A stretch of DNA of 64,000 bases from Dacryopinax spathularia (Eukaryota > Basidiomycota > Dacrymycetes > Dacrymycetales > Dacrymycetaceae). The stretch's first letter is position 1. Each line of letters starts with the position of its first letter. The stretch is from assembly GCA_037974965.1 (NCBI GenBank), contig JBBPFI010000008.1, positions 62,001 through 126,000 of the forward strand. The letters run 5' to 3'. A program made the translations under genes and the position numbers. Under the pieces are notes generated by a model. It was not told where the DNA came from and ran no database searches. It saw only the letters and a list, made by a program, of their open reading frames with translations. Positions 36,149 through 49,470 of this stretch are shown one piece after another.

Positions 36149-37010
36149 TGCAATGACCTATTATTTGGTGTCGTGTGTCGGGTCGCAGCGAAATGGACTC
36201 AAGGGACGCGGTGCGGGATCAACAGCGATTGCGCAATCGACGGGTGTAAGGGGGAAGCGACGACTCCGGTCATCCCCCACGTTACTTCAACTCTACATTC
36301 GTTCTTTCGCTTCTGTTGCTGTGCTTGGACCGCCTTCGGTGGCTGTCTGACCATGTTCAACCATCATTATTTTCAAGTTTCGATGTGGGGTGGGCTCTTG
36401 TCCTGATCTTTAGGCTGCAACGAAAAACTTCCGGCGCTATACGAACGCTAATACATCGCCTATTCAACCGCTGCTTGCTCATTGCCTCGTCTTCTCCCCG
36501 AATACCGGTCATCCATCAAGCTCGAGACGTCACCGGTGGCTCTAAACGGCGTCGGCAACCCATCTTCGACGTTCGCCTACCCCTCCTGCACCTCCTCATC
36601 GTCTTCCTCGACGTCTTATCGCGCGTTTCTCTCCCGTAGTGGCTATGTTTATCGCTTCATCGGCCGTGGGGCGCGCCCGGGAGGTCTGCGCCGATACGGC
36701 GAACACATGACAGGTCTCAGCCTATGCACCCCTCTGCATTCCTGCAAGCTTCGCACACAGAACTGCATGGCTCCGTCCTTCCAAAGGGCCGGAACGGCGG
36801 GATCCTTCCGGCCGGCCTCTCCTATCCTCCGTTTAACGAACGGGCGGCTGCGTCTTCCCACGACGGCCCACCGGACGTGGTAAAGCGGCCTCGTGCCGGC
36901 CGTATGCATTGTCTTGGTCAGGAGGGGTCTTGTCCGTGCATAGATAAATGTGCACGGAGGGGGACCCGCTCGTCCGTTGCTCCTTTCCCTGTATCCACCA
37001 CCCCGCCGCC
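36149..37010. promoter_or_regulatory. Divergent intergenic region YKE2/aminotransferase
   Basis: About 860 bp between two divergent start codons. C/T-rich toward the right-hand gene. No protein-coding or RNA signal recognised. Confidence 0.4.
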
Positions 37011-39023
37011 ATGGGCAATTCGCACTCCTCCCCTCAAACTTCTCGGCCCGGCAAGGGTACCTCGCTCGGTGCGAAACTGTCTTGTATCCACCCTTCTGGC
37101 TCGATCGACTCTGTCATCAGCTCCGGTGACGAGAAGGGTAATGACAGCGTTATCTACAACTCCCTCTCGGCTCTCCCTGCCAACACTCGTGCCTCCTCCG
37201 GTGCTCTCCAAGCTGCATATGCGCAATTCCTGAATGCCTACCCTGAATACCGTGAGACTGCCGCCCTGGATGACCTGCGCAAGCAAGACTATTCCAGGTT
37301 GGACAAGTCAAAGGAGACGTATGTCGACTACATGTGGGGCAACCTCTACCCGGAAAGTCTCGTCCGAACGCACACCGAGTTCCTGGCACAGAACGTCATG
37401 GGCAACACGCACTCTGTCAGCAACAGGTAAGGACACGCATGGACGCACCAAGCCAGCGGGGAAGCTGATGACTGCGATGATGCACAGCTCCGCCATATCA
37501 GCGAGTCACGCTGCCGAGGCTCGGCGCGAAGTTCTCAAGTTCTTCGACGCGCCCGCGGGGTACACCGTCGTCTTCACGCCCAACGCGACAGGGGCTTTAA
37601 AGCTCATCGGAGAGTCGTACCCCTTCACACGGGGAAGCACGTATCTTCTCCCCTCGGACTGCCACAACTCTGTCAACGGCATCCGGCAGTTCGCGGCACA
37701 GGCTGGTGCGGAGGTTCGTTACCTCCGATGTCAACCCCAGGGCGGGATCGATATCGGGGAGGCGAGGGTATGTCCATATTGTTCCTTATTATCTGATGTG
37801 GCGCCCCCTAGCGTAGTGCGGTGGTGTGGCGCCGCCGCACCCTACACCCTACCCCGACATAGTACCGAGATCTGATCAGATCAATTTCCGGATTAGGTGG
37901 CTCTGACCGAGCACGCGCCCAAAAATGGGAATCCCCCATCGCTGTACATCATCACGGGCATGTCGAATATCTCAAACACCAAGACGCCGCTACCCATCGC
38001 CGAGCACGCATCGGCCCTAGGATGGCACACGATCGTCGATGCCGCCGCGCTCGCGCCGACAAACAGGATCTCGCTCCGGGAGAACCCGGCGGTGGATGGG
38101 ATCGTTGTGAGCTTTTATAAGATGTTCGGGTATCCGACGGGTATTGGGGCTTTGATCGTCAAGGAAAGCTTCTTGAGGCAACTCAAGAGGCCCTGGTTTG
38201 CCGGTGGGACGGTCGATGTCGTCCAGGTGCCCGGGACCCTGGTGACGATGGCGCCTGATATGTACGAACAGTTCGAGGTGAGTTCTGCTCTTCCGGGTTC
38301 TTGGCCAATGGCCTTAATTGTGGTTGTAGGATGGAACGATCAACTACCTCGGCCTTCCTGCTATAACGAACGGCCTGCGGTATCTCGCTCCCAAAATACC
38401 TCTCATCGCATCTCGGCTCGGTCCACTATTCGCCTGGCTCTCCACCGAGCTCCAGAAGCTGACACACGAGCGTACCAACCAACCGGTACTCAAGATCCTC
38501 TCTCGCTTACCTGGCCGGCTGCCGGAGGGCAAGGACCGCTGGCAAGTCATCGGTAAAGAGATCGGGTTCACGCTGTCGATGATGTTCTTTGATGTGAGTT
38601 TCGTCCGAGAGATTCATACCTCCACCCTTCGATTCATCGGGCAGGATCTGATGATTGTTCGATTTTGATGCACAGCCCGACGGGAACATGCTTCCGAACT
38701 CGTTCATCGAGCATGCGGCTGCTCAGCGACGTATCTCGCTTCGGACTGGCTGTGTCTGCAATCCGGGTGGAGCAGCGGCCATCCTCGGGATAGAGCATAA
38801 TATGGCTCTTCTCAAGCCCGGCGAGACGTATAAGGACTTTGAGCACTGGGTCGGACGCGAGCTGGGCGTCGTCCGGGTTAGTTTGGGGATGGTGACGAAC
38901 TTTGAAGACGTGTGGAACGTGCTCCAGTTTGCTAAGTTGGTGGGCGAGACGAGGTCGAGGACGGCGTTATGGGACGCTTGGGTGGAGAGTAAGCAGACGC
39001 CCGCTGTCGAGTGTGCGCCTTGA
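37011..39023 (+). CDS. Class V aminotransferase fold, molybdenum-cofactor-sulfurase-like
   Basis: PLP-dependent protein resembling the N-terminal cysteine-desulfurase domain of molybdenum cofactor sulfurase. Start MGNSHSSPQTSRPGK. VYNY-type features include YVDYMWGNLYPESL, GNTHSVSNSSAISASH, FTPNATGALKLIGESYPF (cofactor loop) and VDAAALAPTNRISL. The PLP Lys is in VVSFYKMFGYPTGIGAL. EDGTINYLGLP follows, and a cysteine loop RTGCVCNPGGAAA sits where MOCOS has its catalytic Cys. It ends VECAP at TGA with no MOSC domain after it, so it is about half the length of a full MOCOS. Five exons; one intron (37,769-37,895) is longer than usual. Substrate not known; a sulfur-transfer or desulfurase role is inference. 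Confidence 0.82.
37869..37882. repeat. 14-bp perfect palindrome in an intron
   Basis: GATCTGATCAGATC near the 3' end of the long intron of the aminotransferase-like gene. It reads identically on both strands. Role unknown. Confidence 0.5.
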
Positions 39024-39802
39024 TAAGGCCGTCGATCGAGGGCATTTGGATGGATTGGATGGATGAAATGGGTAAATGGGATGGGATGTATCTGTATATA
39101 AAGCGCTCTTGCGTCTAATGTTCAGTTTGGAATAATGGCCATCATCTGTTGAAACTCGAAGCAGACGGAGAGGAGTGATATGCAAGCACGTTCCTGACAT
39201 GGGTAGGGGACATGAGCCCATGTCTCCGATTCCGACGGGAGAGGGCCGACCAGGGCAGACAATATGACTGCGGGTGTAAGAAGGGGCGAGACCCGCGATC
39301 ACTTGGCGCCGAGAAGAAGGGAAGAAGCCCTTAGGCCGCCGCAGGGGTTCGGCCCTTTTGGCTCGCATCCGCGTCTTACATCGATTCTCTATCTGCAGCC
39401 GAGCCTTCCTTTGGGCTGGTCACACACACGCACAGAGACAGGCCGCTGACCATGGATGGCTATCAGTGCACAGCGGGCGGGCGGGAATACAGCTTGTTAC
39501 CTTCTCCTTCCTTACCACTTTCAACGTCCCTCGGATTACTGGACAGCAGAGCCAGCTTTAGTTTGTTTACTGCCGTCCGTCCCATCAGCAAGGCCAGCAT
39601 TCCAGTCGACTGAACCTTGTCCACTTCCGTCTCTGCCCGTGATTACTCGCTTCAAGCGCGAGCCTTCCTACGTCAGGCAGCAGCAGCAGCTCAGCACGCG
39701 AGCCGATTAGTCCAGTCCAGTCCAGTCCACTCCAGCCTAGGCGCCCGGCCGCCCAATAGTCCTTCGCTGCTCAGGCAGGTAGTCGCACATACCGAGGCGT
39801 GG
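39024..39802. other. Intergenic, O-fucosyltransferase-like promoter and leader
   Basis: About 780 bp. It contains a TCCAG pentamer run at about 39,712-39,738, 70 bp upstream of the next start codon. No gene supported. Confidence 0.45.
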
Positions 39803-41860
39803 ATGTCAGCCGGCGGGCTTTACACTGTAGACGCAGCATCGACTAGCATGTCGAGCCTGCATCTTCATCCTTACGCGGGCACGAGCTCACCGCGCAAGTA
39901 CTCGGGAGGCGAGCTCGAGCCACTTCGTCGGTCGCCTTCACCGGGTATGACACCGCCGCTCGGTACGCGCTCTCTGTCGCCGATGCCACCAGGGAGGCGG
40001 GCGACTTCCCCTCTCACGCTAACATCGCCGCTCGACTTCCCCTCTTCTGGCAGACGCGCAATCCGACCAAGACGAAGGCTATTGCAGCTCGTTGCCTGCA
40101 TCGGCTTGTTCTGCTTGTTGGGAGTGCTTCTCTCCGTGGACAGAAGGCATGTGCAGCGGTATATACCCGCTACGCCGACGTACAAGCTTGGGTTCTCGGG
40201 ATGGAATAGGAAACGGCCAAAGACGGCCAGTGAGGGGGCGTTGAGGATGAAGGGGCAGAAGAGCAGTATCAGGAGTGCGTGTTTTTGTTGATGTCTTGGT
40301 CGTGGGAGGGTGCTGATGTTCGTGCAGCGAACCTGAGGACGGACAAGAAGTATATTACGGCATGGTATCATGCTGGGTGGAGTGAGTGTCTCTCAATAGT
40401 GATTCTGTACGTTGTGCTGATTTGATACGCAGCGAACGATGTCATGATGGCTTTCAACTGTAAGTGGCCCCATCATGTTTCATTTCAGCATGATCCTGAT
40501 AGCTCGCCTTAGTGATGCACATCGCAAAACAAACCGGCCGTATACCTATTCTCCCTCCCTTCCCTCCAGACAACGCACACCTCGTCGGCGGCCACGGCCT
40601 CTCCGCAGGGTTCATCACCTTCAGCCAGATATTCGACCTCCCCCGACTAGCGCACGACATCGGCATGCCCATCGTCGAGATGCACGAACTGAAGAGCATG
40701 CAGCCGCATACGATCAAGATTTTTGGAGTTGAGGAGGGGCTGTTGGAGGAACCGCCGGAGACGGACGTGATTGGGTGTTGGTCGACGTGGTTGACGACGT
40801 GTGATGATGGGTGCATACATGCCAGGGCGGCGGAGGAGCCCGGAGTGTATATGCTCAGTGCGTTTCATCATTGCCTGTAGCAGAGGGACGCTAATGTTGG
40901 GCCAGATGTGCATTATACGCCAATACCGCCCTCTTTCCGCCGAAAGATGCCCTGGGAGCCCATAAGCTTCGAGAACATCACCAACATCGCCCTCCCTCAA
41001 CCCAACCCTCTCACAAAATACTACCTCCAGCCCTCGAACGAGCTCAAAGACTTTATAAAACACAAAAACATCCCCATGGCCAACCCACAGCCGGACGACC
41101 ACATTGCCTGCTTTGACTTTTTGTACTTTATTTCGGAGACGGGGGCGGAGGTGCATCAGGAGTATACGGGGAAGACGGCTGCGGGGAGGTGGGCGGGGGC
41201 GTGGGGGAGCGTGGGCAGGTATGCGCATTGGAATCCCGAGCTGGAGGAGATCGCGAAGGGGTACCTGAGGAGAGCGTTCAAAGTCACCGACCGGCCCGGT
41301 GCGCCTGTCCCGCCGGTACGTTCTCTTCTGCTCGCGTTGCGCGTGAAAAGGAGCTGAAGTCGTGCGACAGTTCATCGGCATCCATATCCGGCGAGGAGAC
41401 TTCGCCAAGCTCTGCCCACACGAGAAGCCCAACTGTCTCCCCACCGTCGCAGACCACATAGCCCGGCTCGAACTAATAAAGGGCAACCTCACGCAGATGC
41501 ACGGGTCCGGGCCCGACCGGTACCTCATGACGACCGACGAGACGGACAAGGGCTTCCTCTACGAGGCTGTCAGAGCGGGGTGGACGCTGGTGGACCATGA
41601 ACGGGAGGGGACGGTCGAGAAGTACGGGATGTGGTATCCGACGCTGTTGGATAGCGTGATGCTCAGTCTGTCGACGGGGTTTTTGGGCACGTCGACGAGC
41701 ACTTGTCAGTGCTTCCCTTTTGTGTTATGACTCGAGCATAGAGCTGATGGAGGATGGCACAGTGTCTATCATGGCCCGAAGGAGAGTGGAGGACTGGAAC
41801 GGAGGATTCGGCCTGTTTACGCCATTCTTCGGCGGTATGGGACCGCAGTTTGACGACTGA
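39803..41860 (+). CDS. Type II membrane protein, O-fucosyltransferase-like
   Basis: Start ATG 39803 (MSAGGLYTVDAAST). Ser/Pro-rich cytosolic N-terminus, then one signal-anchor (LLQLVACIGLFCLLGVLL). The luminal domain has ITAWYHAGWTNDVMMAFN, PPFPPDNAHLVGG, VIGCWSTWLTTC, ACFDFLYFISE and the GDP-fucose-site motif FIGIHIRRGDFAKLC. It ends VEDWNGGFGLFTPFF with TGA 41858-41860. HIRRGDF is the hallmark of the O-FucT (GT65/GT68-like) fold, and this architecture is common in Agaricomycotina. Six exons. Acceptor protein unknown. Golgi location inferred from the signal anchor. Confidence 0.8.
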
Positions 41861-42653
41861 CAACGGTGGGGATCTGCATGATCTTGAATGTGGGACGTAT
41901 GTGTATCTTATCTGCTAATTGTTTGATGACAAGGGGAGCGGTACCGGATCGGACTCGGAGTTGAGCCTCATTGGATCTGTAGGATATTTCTTGCTCAATA
42001 CTAGATCTTCCGTTTTGGACAGCATGCAGCGGGCAGATTCTTGATGCCGATCATAATGTCCGAGGAATCATTGCACACGTTCGCTTGCCCATGGGCTGCA
42101 CTATACCCGTCCTTTGCTGTTTGTTGTTTCCAGGCTACTGTACCGGTGATGCGCCCGACTTGTCGGTGCGTGCTGCCGCTGTAGGGGACCGCACGGGCGG
42201 AACAGTGGTGGAAAGTACTGGACTGGGAGGGGTCACGCAATATTCTCGGTGGAGTCGTTCCCAGTTGTGGTGGAGTAAAATTTTCGGCATCCCCTCCTTC
42301 TGTCAGGTTTACTGGGGGTCTTTTGGCTGCATGTAACGTTAGGGGCTCTGCAGGCTGCCGCCGGGGCTTCCGAGGTAGTTAGACAAAGACGGCGGATGTG
42401 CGTATGAGGCGCAGTGCGGCACCAGGCCCGAAAGAGGCAACGGGAAGTCACGTCAGTTGCCCGCGTACAGAGGGAAAGGGGAGTCAGGTAGCGTGATGAT
42501 CCCAATCCCACGGTCCCGACCGAAGACTCGGACTGGGCGTAAAGCGTTCTATCCCTCGTGCCCCAACGCCTCGCATTTCTCTCGCCCGTTCCGCAATCTT
42601 GCGCTTTTACGACCATCTTCCCCTCCCCTGTACTTGCAACGACCTGAAACAAA
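41861..42653. other. Intergenic, enolase promoter
   Basis: About 790 bp. The 100 bp before the enolase ATG are strongly C/T-rich, typical of highly expressed fungal genes. Nothing else supported. Confidence 0.5.
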
Positions 42654-44273
<1,620 letters not shown>

Positions 44274-44667
44274 ATGACCAGAATGTAATGCAAAATCGAC
44301 TTAGATGGCCTATCTAGGCACAATTACGGGCTCTCATGTGTAGTAGCAAAAGCAATGAAATCTAACGATGTCGTCTTCCATCACACGTTTACGGAATTTG
44401 CCGAGATCATCTGCATCATTCGGATCTGGACCGATCAACAGTCTCGGGATTGTACAAAGTGCTGCATGCAGGGATAGGACGGTTTTCTATACGTACATCA
44501 ATTCGATCAGACCCTCGTATCTAATACAAAACCAATACAGGCGTTGGTAGATGAGGTTATTCAGGAAGCACGCTAGTTCGTCATGAATGTGTTGATTCGG
44601 GGGTTGGAGAGGAGAAACAAGGATATCGGCGGATGCACAATCGAAACGCTCGTTGGTCAACGCAAGC
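44274..44667. other. Convergent 3' region enolase/thioredoxin
   Basis: About 390 bp between two 3' ends. No gene or RNA supported. Confidence 0.5.
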
Positions 44668-45129
44668 TCACGCTGAAGCAGCGTTCTTGACCATCGCCTA
44701 GAGCGAAGATTTGTCAGCACACGTTCAACTCCCACGCAGACGTGGTTAGACGTACCTGGAGCTTGGCCGGGACGGCACCGGTGAACTCGTCGATCTTCGT
44801 GCCGTTCTTGAAGACCATGAAGGTGGGCATGGCACGGATGCCGACCTCCTGGGCGATCTCGCTCTGGTCGTCGACGTCGACAGAGTAGAACTCGATCTTC
44901 TCTGCCAGATCCTTCTGCTGAGCGAGCTTCTCGAAGATGGGGCTGATCATCCTGCAAGGACCGCACCAGGTCGCCCAGAAGTCAACGACGAACAGCTTGT
45001 TGCTGTCGAGCTGCACGAGGACATGATTAGTCCCGGTTCTAGACAACGTGGACAGGAGAAGGAAGTGCTTACCAGCTCCTTGAACTGCTTGTATGAGGTG
45101 ATGGGGGTAACGGCAGGTGCGGCAGACAT
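44668..45129 (-). CDS. TRX1: Thioredoxin
   Basis: Cytosolic disulfide reductase of about 113 residues. Exons read MSAAPAVTPITSYKQFKEL, then LDSNKLFVVDFWATWCGPCR (active site CGPC) through AVPAKLQ, then AMVKNAASA with TGA 44668-44670. The cis-Pro (RAMPTFMVF) is present. Introns use GTAAGC and GTACGT donors and CAG/TAG acceptors. A TATAAA element lies about 125 bp upstream. No targeting sequence, so the cytosolic form is likely. Confidence 0.96.
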
Positions 45130-46166
45130 CTTGCAGTAACAGGCGAGATTAGGGTGAAGTTGTACTGGGTTGGTGTAGGTAGACGTTGTCGACGATTGAA
45201 GACGAAGTGGTTTGATGATAGCAAAGGAAGGACGATGAGGGCGCGTTCTCAGGCTTTATAGGGGCGGCGAGCCGGCAAGGCGTGGTGGGTGAATGCAATC
45301 CCCGCGGACAAAGGGCCGGCAGTCCGATGGTGCAATGACGCCGATTGGGGATCGCGTAAGCACTGCGTTTGGCTGCGAGCCATGCATACCTGTCACGTCT
45401 AGTCCTGACTCCCGCACAGCACTGCAACCGAGCTATGTCATTATTTAGTAATATCATAATAACCGCACAGGAACAGTCATCAGCTAGCGAGCTTCGTTCA
45501 TACAATGCCAACATGCATATGCGGCGATACTGGAATTCGCTGGCAAGAAAAAGGGCACCGCATCCGGATTTACGACTACATCGGTAAATGTCATTCCCTT
45601 CCCGTAGCGTAGGACCCCAATATATGGCTATGGCGCGACCAACATCTCTAGGGGTCTCTACGGAAGCATCTCTCTGCTATGGAGGATTGGGGCTTGCTAT
45701 GGGGTCCTCTCCCTTGTTGATGGTGCCCAGTCGAGTGAGTTACAGACTGCGCCAGTGCCTAGACTGACCTCTGGAATTCGCGAAATACATTTTTGGGGTG
45801 AACAGAGTGGGCCATGAGCGGCTCTTGCACGCCGCTGCAAAATTTGCCAAAATCGCCATTTTCGCACTGGTTGGTGGGTTGCGCTAGGTGACGACTTGTC
45901 AGCACGCGCCATGCGACCCTTCCTCGGGGTCTCCATGTTGTGATGCGGGAGCCGTTTGCGTTCAGCGACACCGTGACGAAGCGCAACTGCCCCTTTGCTC
46001 AGATAAGTACTCGTTAGAGGTCAGTCAATATACAATCTTGTGATGACGGCTTATCGACCCATTCACAGTCCACCAGGCGCACTCCCTTCTGCTTAGCTCG
46101 GGCGACAATTTGCCGTGCTAGGGCGACACTTCGACGCACTGTGTCCATAGGCTTGTCAACCATTGG
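45130..46166. other. Intergenic, thioredoxin promoter and left side of the orphan gene
   Basis: About 1 kb. Contains the TATA box above. No further gene supported. Confidence 0.45.
45255..45260 (-). promoter_or_regulatory. TATA box of thioredoxin gene
   Basis: TATAAA on the minus strand, about 125 bp upstream of the thioredoxin ATG. One of the clearest TATA matches in the window, fitting a highly inducible gene. Function inferred. Confidence 0.55.
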
Positions 46167-47880
46167 ATGGAAGAGCGATCTCTAGGAGCGTCTTTGAACG
46201 ATGGAGGCTACGATGCTGGTGCGTTTGTCATACTTGACCCTGCGTTGCCTGCTCTTACATGCTTGAATAGCGAAGACATCATCTGAGTCCAGTTCTTGCA
46301 GTGCGGACTTCTCGGAAACAGAGATTTCGGATTTGAGCAGCCCGCCATCAGACATCTCCAGCAGTCCACGTAGCGATGCCATCTCCTCGACAGCTCTGGG
46401 TGTGCACTTCCCTGTTGAATCGCCCGACGGTCGAACGATACTCCGGGCCGTTTCCCCTGTGGAACCTGGAAGTGGACCTCGCCCAACACTGAGGGATTCT
46501 GCCCGAAGTAGCACAAGATTTAAGCGGGCTAGTATGCAAACGCGCAATTTGGTCCGCCAGGCCTCAACCATCTTTGCAACGCTAACGAAACTGTAGGATG
46601 ATTTGCAGGAGCACAGGATCAACTCGGGCGTGGGCGTGAAGCGCTCGCGTCATGGGCGGGGCGCAGGAGGTGGTCGAGAAGGTATGTCGCAACATGTGCC
46701 TTGTGAAGGTCTATTTTGCCCGCCAGACTGTCTGACGGCTGCATTTCAGTCCTCCAACCCAGTGTTGCCCCGATCCGGCTCATCGCCTCGGAATCCGGAA
46801 AGCATGCAGACTACCCGTTGTCGGACGTCCTGCGATCGCCGGGCGATACGTTAGCCTCGTATACGATTGACATGCAGTGGACACTGCAGTGCGGGAAGAA
46901 GTGGTATCAAGTTCTCTTGATGACCGGCAATATGTATCCCAAGCCCGAAGAAGAAGAGTCTCTTATACTGGAAGCGGCTGGTCGAGCCAATCAGGAAGCT
47001 TCTATGAGTATTCCACCGAAGCCTCTCATCAATTTCGATGCGTTTCCCGGACAGCGTGCACTAGTAAGTCGGGGCAGTGCGTGACGAAGAAGTGCTGAGG
47101 TATATGTCAGATGCGAGCTACGGCTTATTGGCTTCGAGGACGCTTCAAGACCAAGGCCAAGGCGATTGTTAAGGAGGCATATTCAGAATTGTTTCAGCTT
47201 TACGATGCGGCTGTGGCACTCGGAAAAGAGGCTGCTCGGGAGAAACGCAAGCTGCGCAAAGCCGCCCTCCAGGAGGAGGAAGTTATCCTCCGGCGAAAAT
47301 TTGCAACGGGTATCGCGAGGCTTCTGAAGCAAGCCCGTTTCGTCTATCGGGACTTCGATTGTCTAAAGGTTCGTGATCAAGATTGAATGGCTGCAATGGC
47401 TCCTTTGCTCAACCGCCTGCAGGAAAGTTCGAGTTGCTCAGGCCTCTTCTTACACGAGGCGCATCTTAGGCTCATGGCCAGTATGATCCCTCACTCTTCC
47501 GGATATAGCGACGGACTTGAGTATTCCGACTTTTTCACTTCTCCGCCTCTACCCCTGACCTCTATCTCGATCGCATCGGTGGGTGTCCTGTGTATGCAAT
47601 TGTGTCGCACTGAACTATGTTCAGATACATCACGTTCTCTCCTGCTACACGACTGGCATTTTCATCGACCGTAGGGCCGGGCCAGCTGTAAAGAAGATCT
47701 ACGATGAGATGATGTTTTGGCTGACCCAGCTTAAACTATCCCGTCATAGTTTCGATGACTTGACGGCTGAATGGACCCACTTCTCCTCGTGCGTGCTTCT
47801 CGCTTCCCTTCGAGACAATACTCAATATCTATAGTGGCGAAACACTCCTGAAGTTCACACTGCTTCCAGATACCGACTGA
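46167..47880 (+). CDS. Orphan multi-exon protein of unknown function
   Basis: Built by splicing. Exon 1 (46167-46218) is MEERSLGASLNDGGYDA. The next exon is Ser-rich (AKTSSESSSCSADFSETE, VHFPVESPDGRTILRAV) to MQTRNL. A 58-nt intron with a weak GTCCGC donor, a perfect CTAAC branch site and TTTGCAG acceptor removes an in-frame TAG. Then come EHRINSGVGVKRSRHG, VLQPSVAPIRLIASESG, YTIDMQWTLQCGKKWYQVLL and a basic/coiled region (KTKAKAIVKEAYSELF, KLRKAALQEEEVILRRK). A hydrophobic exon, IHHVLSCYTTGIFIDRR, and a final exon, GETLLKFTLLPDTD, end at TGA 47878-47880. Seven introns keep one frame throughout, which supports a real gene. I recognise no domain. It may be lineage-specific. Confidence 0.62.
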
Positions 47881-48929
47881 GCCATGGGATTGCGGACATC
47901 CTGCACCGATACCGGGCGCCCAAGCTATGTGTACTACCTGTACAACACCATCAGACAGAAATAGTCTATTTGCTTGTGGCGACGATATAATTCTTTCGTT
48001 CTGCGGGTCCGCATGCCCGCATGCCGCCGGGCAGGATAGGTTCGCACGCGCACACTCCCCCTGTTACTCGATGCATCCCTCGTTTGCAAAGGCGCCGCTT
48101 GTCTATCTCCTCCTCCTACAACGTCTTCACACTGATATCCGCGTGAAAAAAGGCGACACTTTCATCTTTCGTCTCCAGGAGGTAGCGCACGTTACGCTTC
48201 TGGTCCAGGCTTCCACCTTTGTGCCGCATCAAGCCACGGCCCTGACGACTATACAGTACCTCTTACTATAGAAAGCGTCGCTCCTCCTTGACGCTGAACC
48301 GCGACCTCTTCTGCTACATCCCCACCATTCTCCAGATGTCATGCCACAATTTCTTAGCTCGCCGACTAGGTCAATATCGACAGCCGCAATTCGCGTCGAC
48401 CGCCTTATTTATAATTCTGTCCTACTCAGTATAGGCCATCCTGCCGCGTCCATTTGCGCGTTACTCAATTCGCACATTAGAATGATATCATGTACGAGTG
48501 CAATAACCAAACAACGTTACTAGAGTAACGGATATTCGTTCAACCCGGTCGAAAACGGTTACCGGACGACGCAAGTCCCCTAACCTCGCTCAGGAACAGC
48601 CTCCCCACTCCTTAGCAACTGCACTCTCCCTAGTTCATCCCTTCCGGCTGACACCCTAGTAAGTCGGCTGGTCTGATAGCGGTGACTTCGATGCGCTGCT
48701 CGGCTGATATGGAAGCCCGTCAGGCTCGTCCGGCTTTGACATACACCGTCTTTCCCCAGACCTTTCTACTCCATTCTCTGCACGGGATCGAAAGTACTTG
48801 CCACATATGTGCTCCACGGGAAACGTAGCAACTGCATCTTCAGCATATGCCTGACGACCCATTCCTCTCCTTGTCAGATTCGTAATACTGATGGTTGACG
48901 TGTAGCCTTCTTCGACCAGCGTCCTGACT
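47881..48929. other. Intergenic, no supported gene
   Basis: About 1 kb leading into the repeat-rich region. Short open frames without recognisable protein or splice continuity. Confidence 0.45.
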
Positions 48930-49470
48930 TGGCCCGGCTTGTCTCCCGTCGCTTATCTGCCTGTCCCGGCACATAGTCTTGAGATCCCACCCCAGCGCCT
49001 GCCCCCACTTCGACTCGCCTTCAATCCTCGACCGGCTTTCTTCCTTCGACCAGCTTTGTTGCTTCGACCGCCTTGTCCGCCGTGGCTTACGTGCACGTCC
49101 CAGCATACGGGCTCGAGATCCCACCTCCGCGCCTGACTTCCATCGCCTTGTCTCCCAGAGCTTGTTTCGTGCGAGAGGGCGAGGAGGAGGAGATGAGGAG
49201 GATGGAGAGGAGGGTTATGGATGCTGAGAGCGGTCGGGTTGGGGGTGTAGTGGCTCGGGGGATGGGAGTGGGGTCGACCAGCATCCTTACTTCGACCGGC
49301 TACCATCTTCGACCGGCGTCCTGACTTCGACCGCCTTGTCTCCCATCGCTTATCTGCCTGCTCCAGCACATAGCTTGAGATCCCACCCCGGCGCCTGCCC
49401 TCACTTCGACTGGCCTTCGATCCTCGACCGGCTTTCTTCCTTCTACCGGCCTTCTTCCTTCGACCGCGGA
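48930..49470. repeat. Diverged direct repeats with CTTCGACCGGC motif
   Basis: A block around 48,935-49,050 (GTCGCTTATCTGCCTG, then GAGATCCCACCCCAGCGCC, then ACTTCGACTCGCCTTC) recurs at about 49,325-49,440 with roughly 10 percent divergence. A shorter, more diverged copy is at 49,080-49,140 (GAGATCCCACCTCCGCGCC). TTCGACC(G/A)G(C) motifs recur many times in and between the copies. A G/A-rich segment sits at 49,165-49,270. This is a different family from the 76-bp satellite to the right. Confidence 0.72.

Noticed and set aside
39712-39738. TCCAG pentamer run as a regulatory element
   Set aside because: Only a short microsatellite; nothing ties it to regulation.
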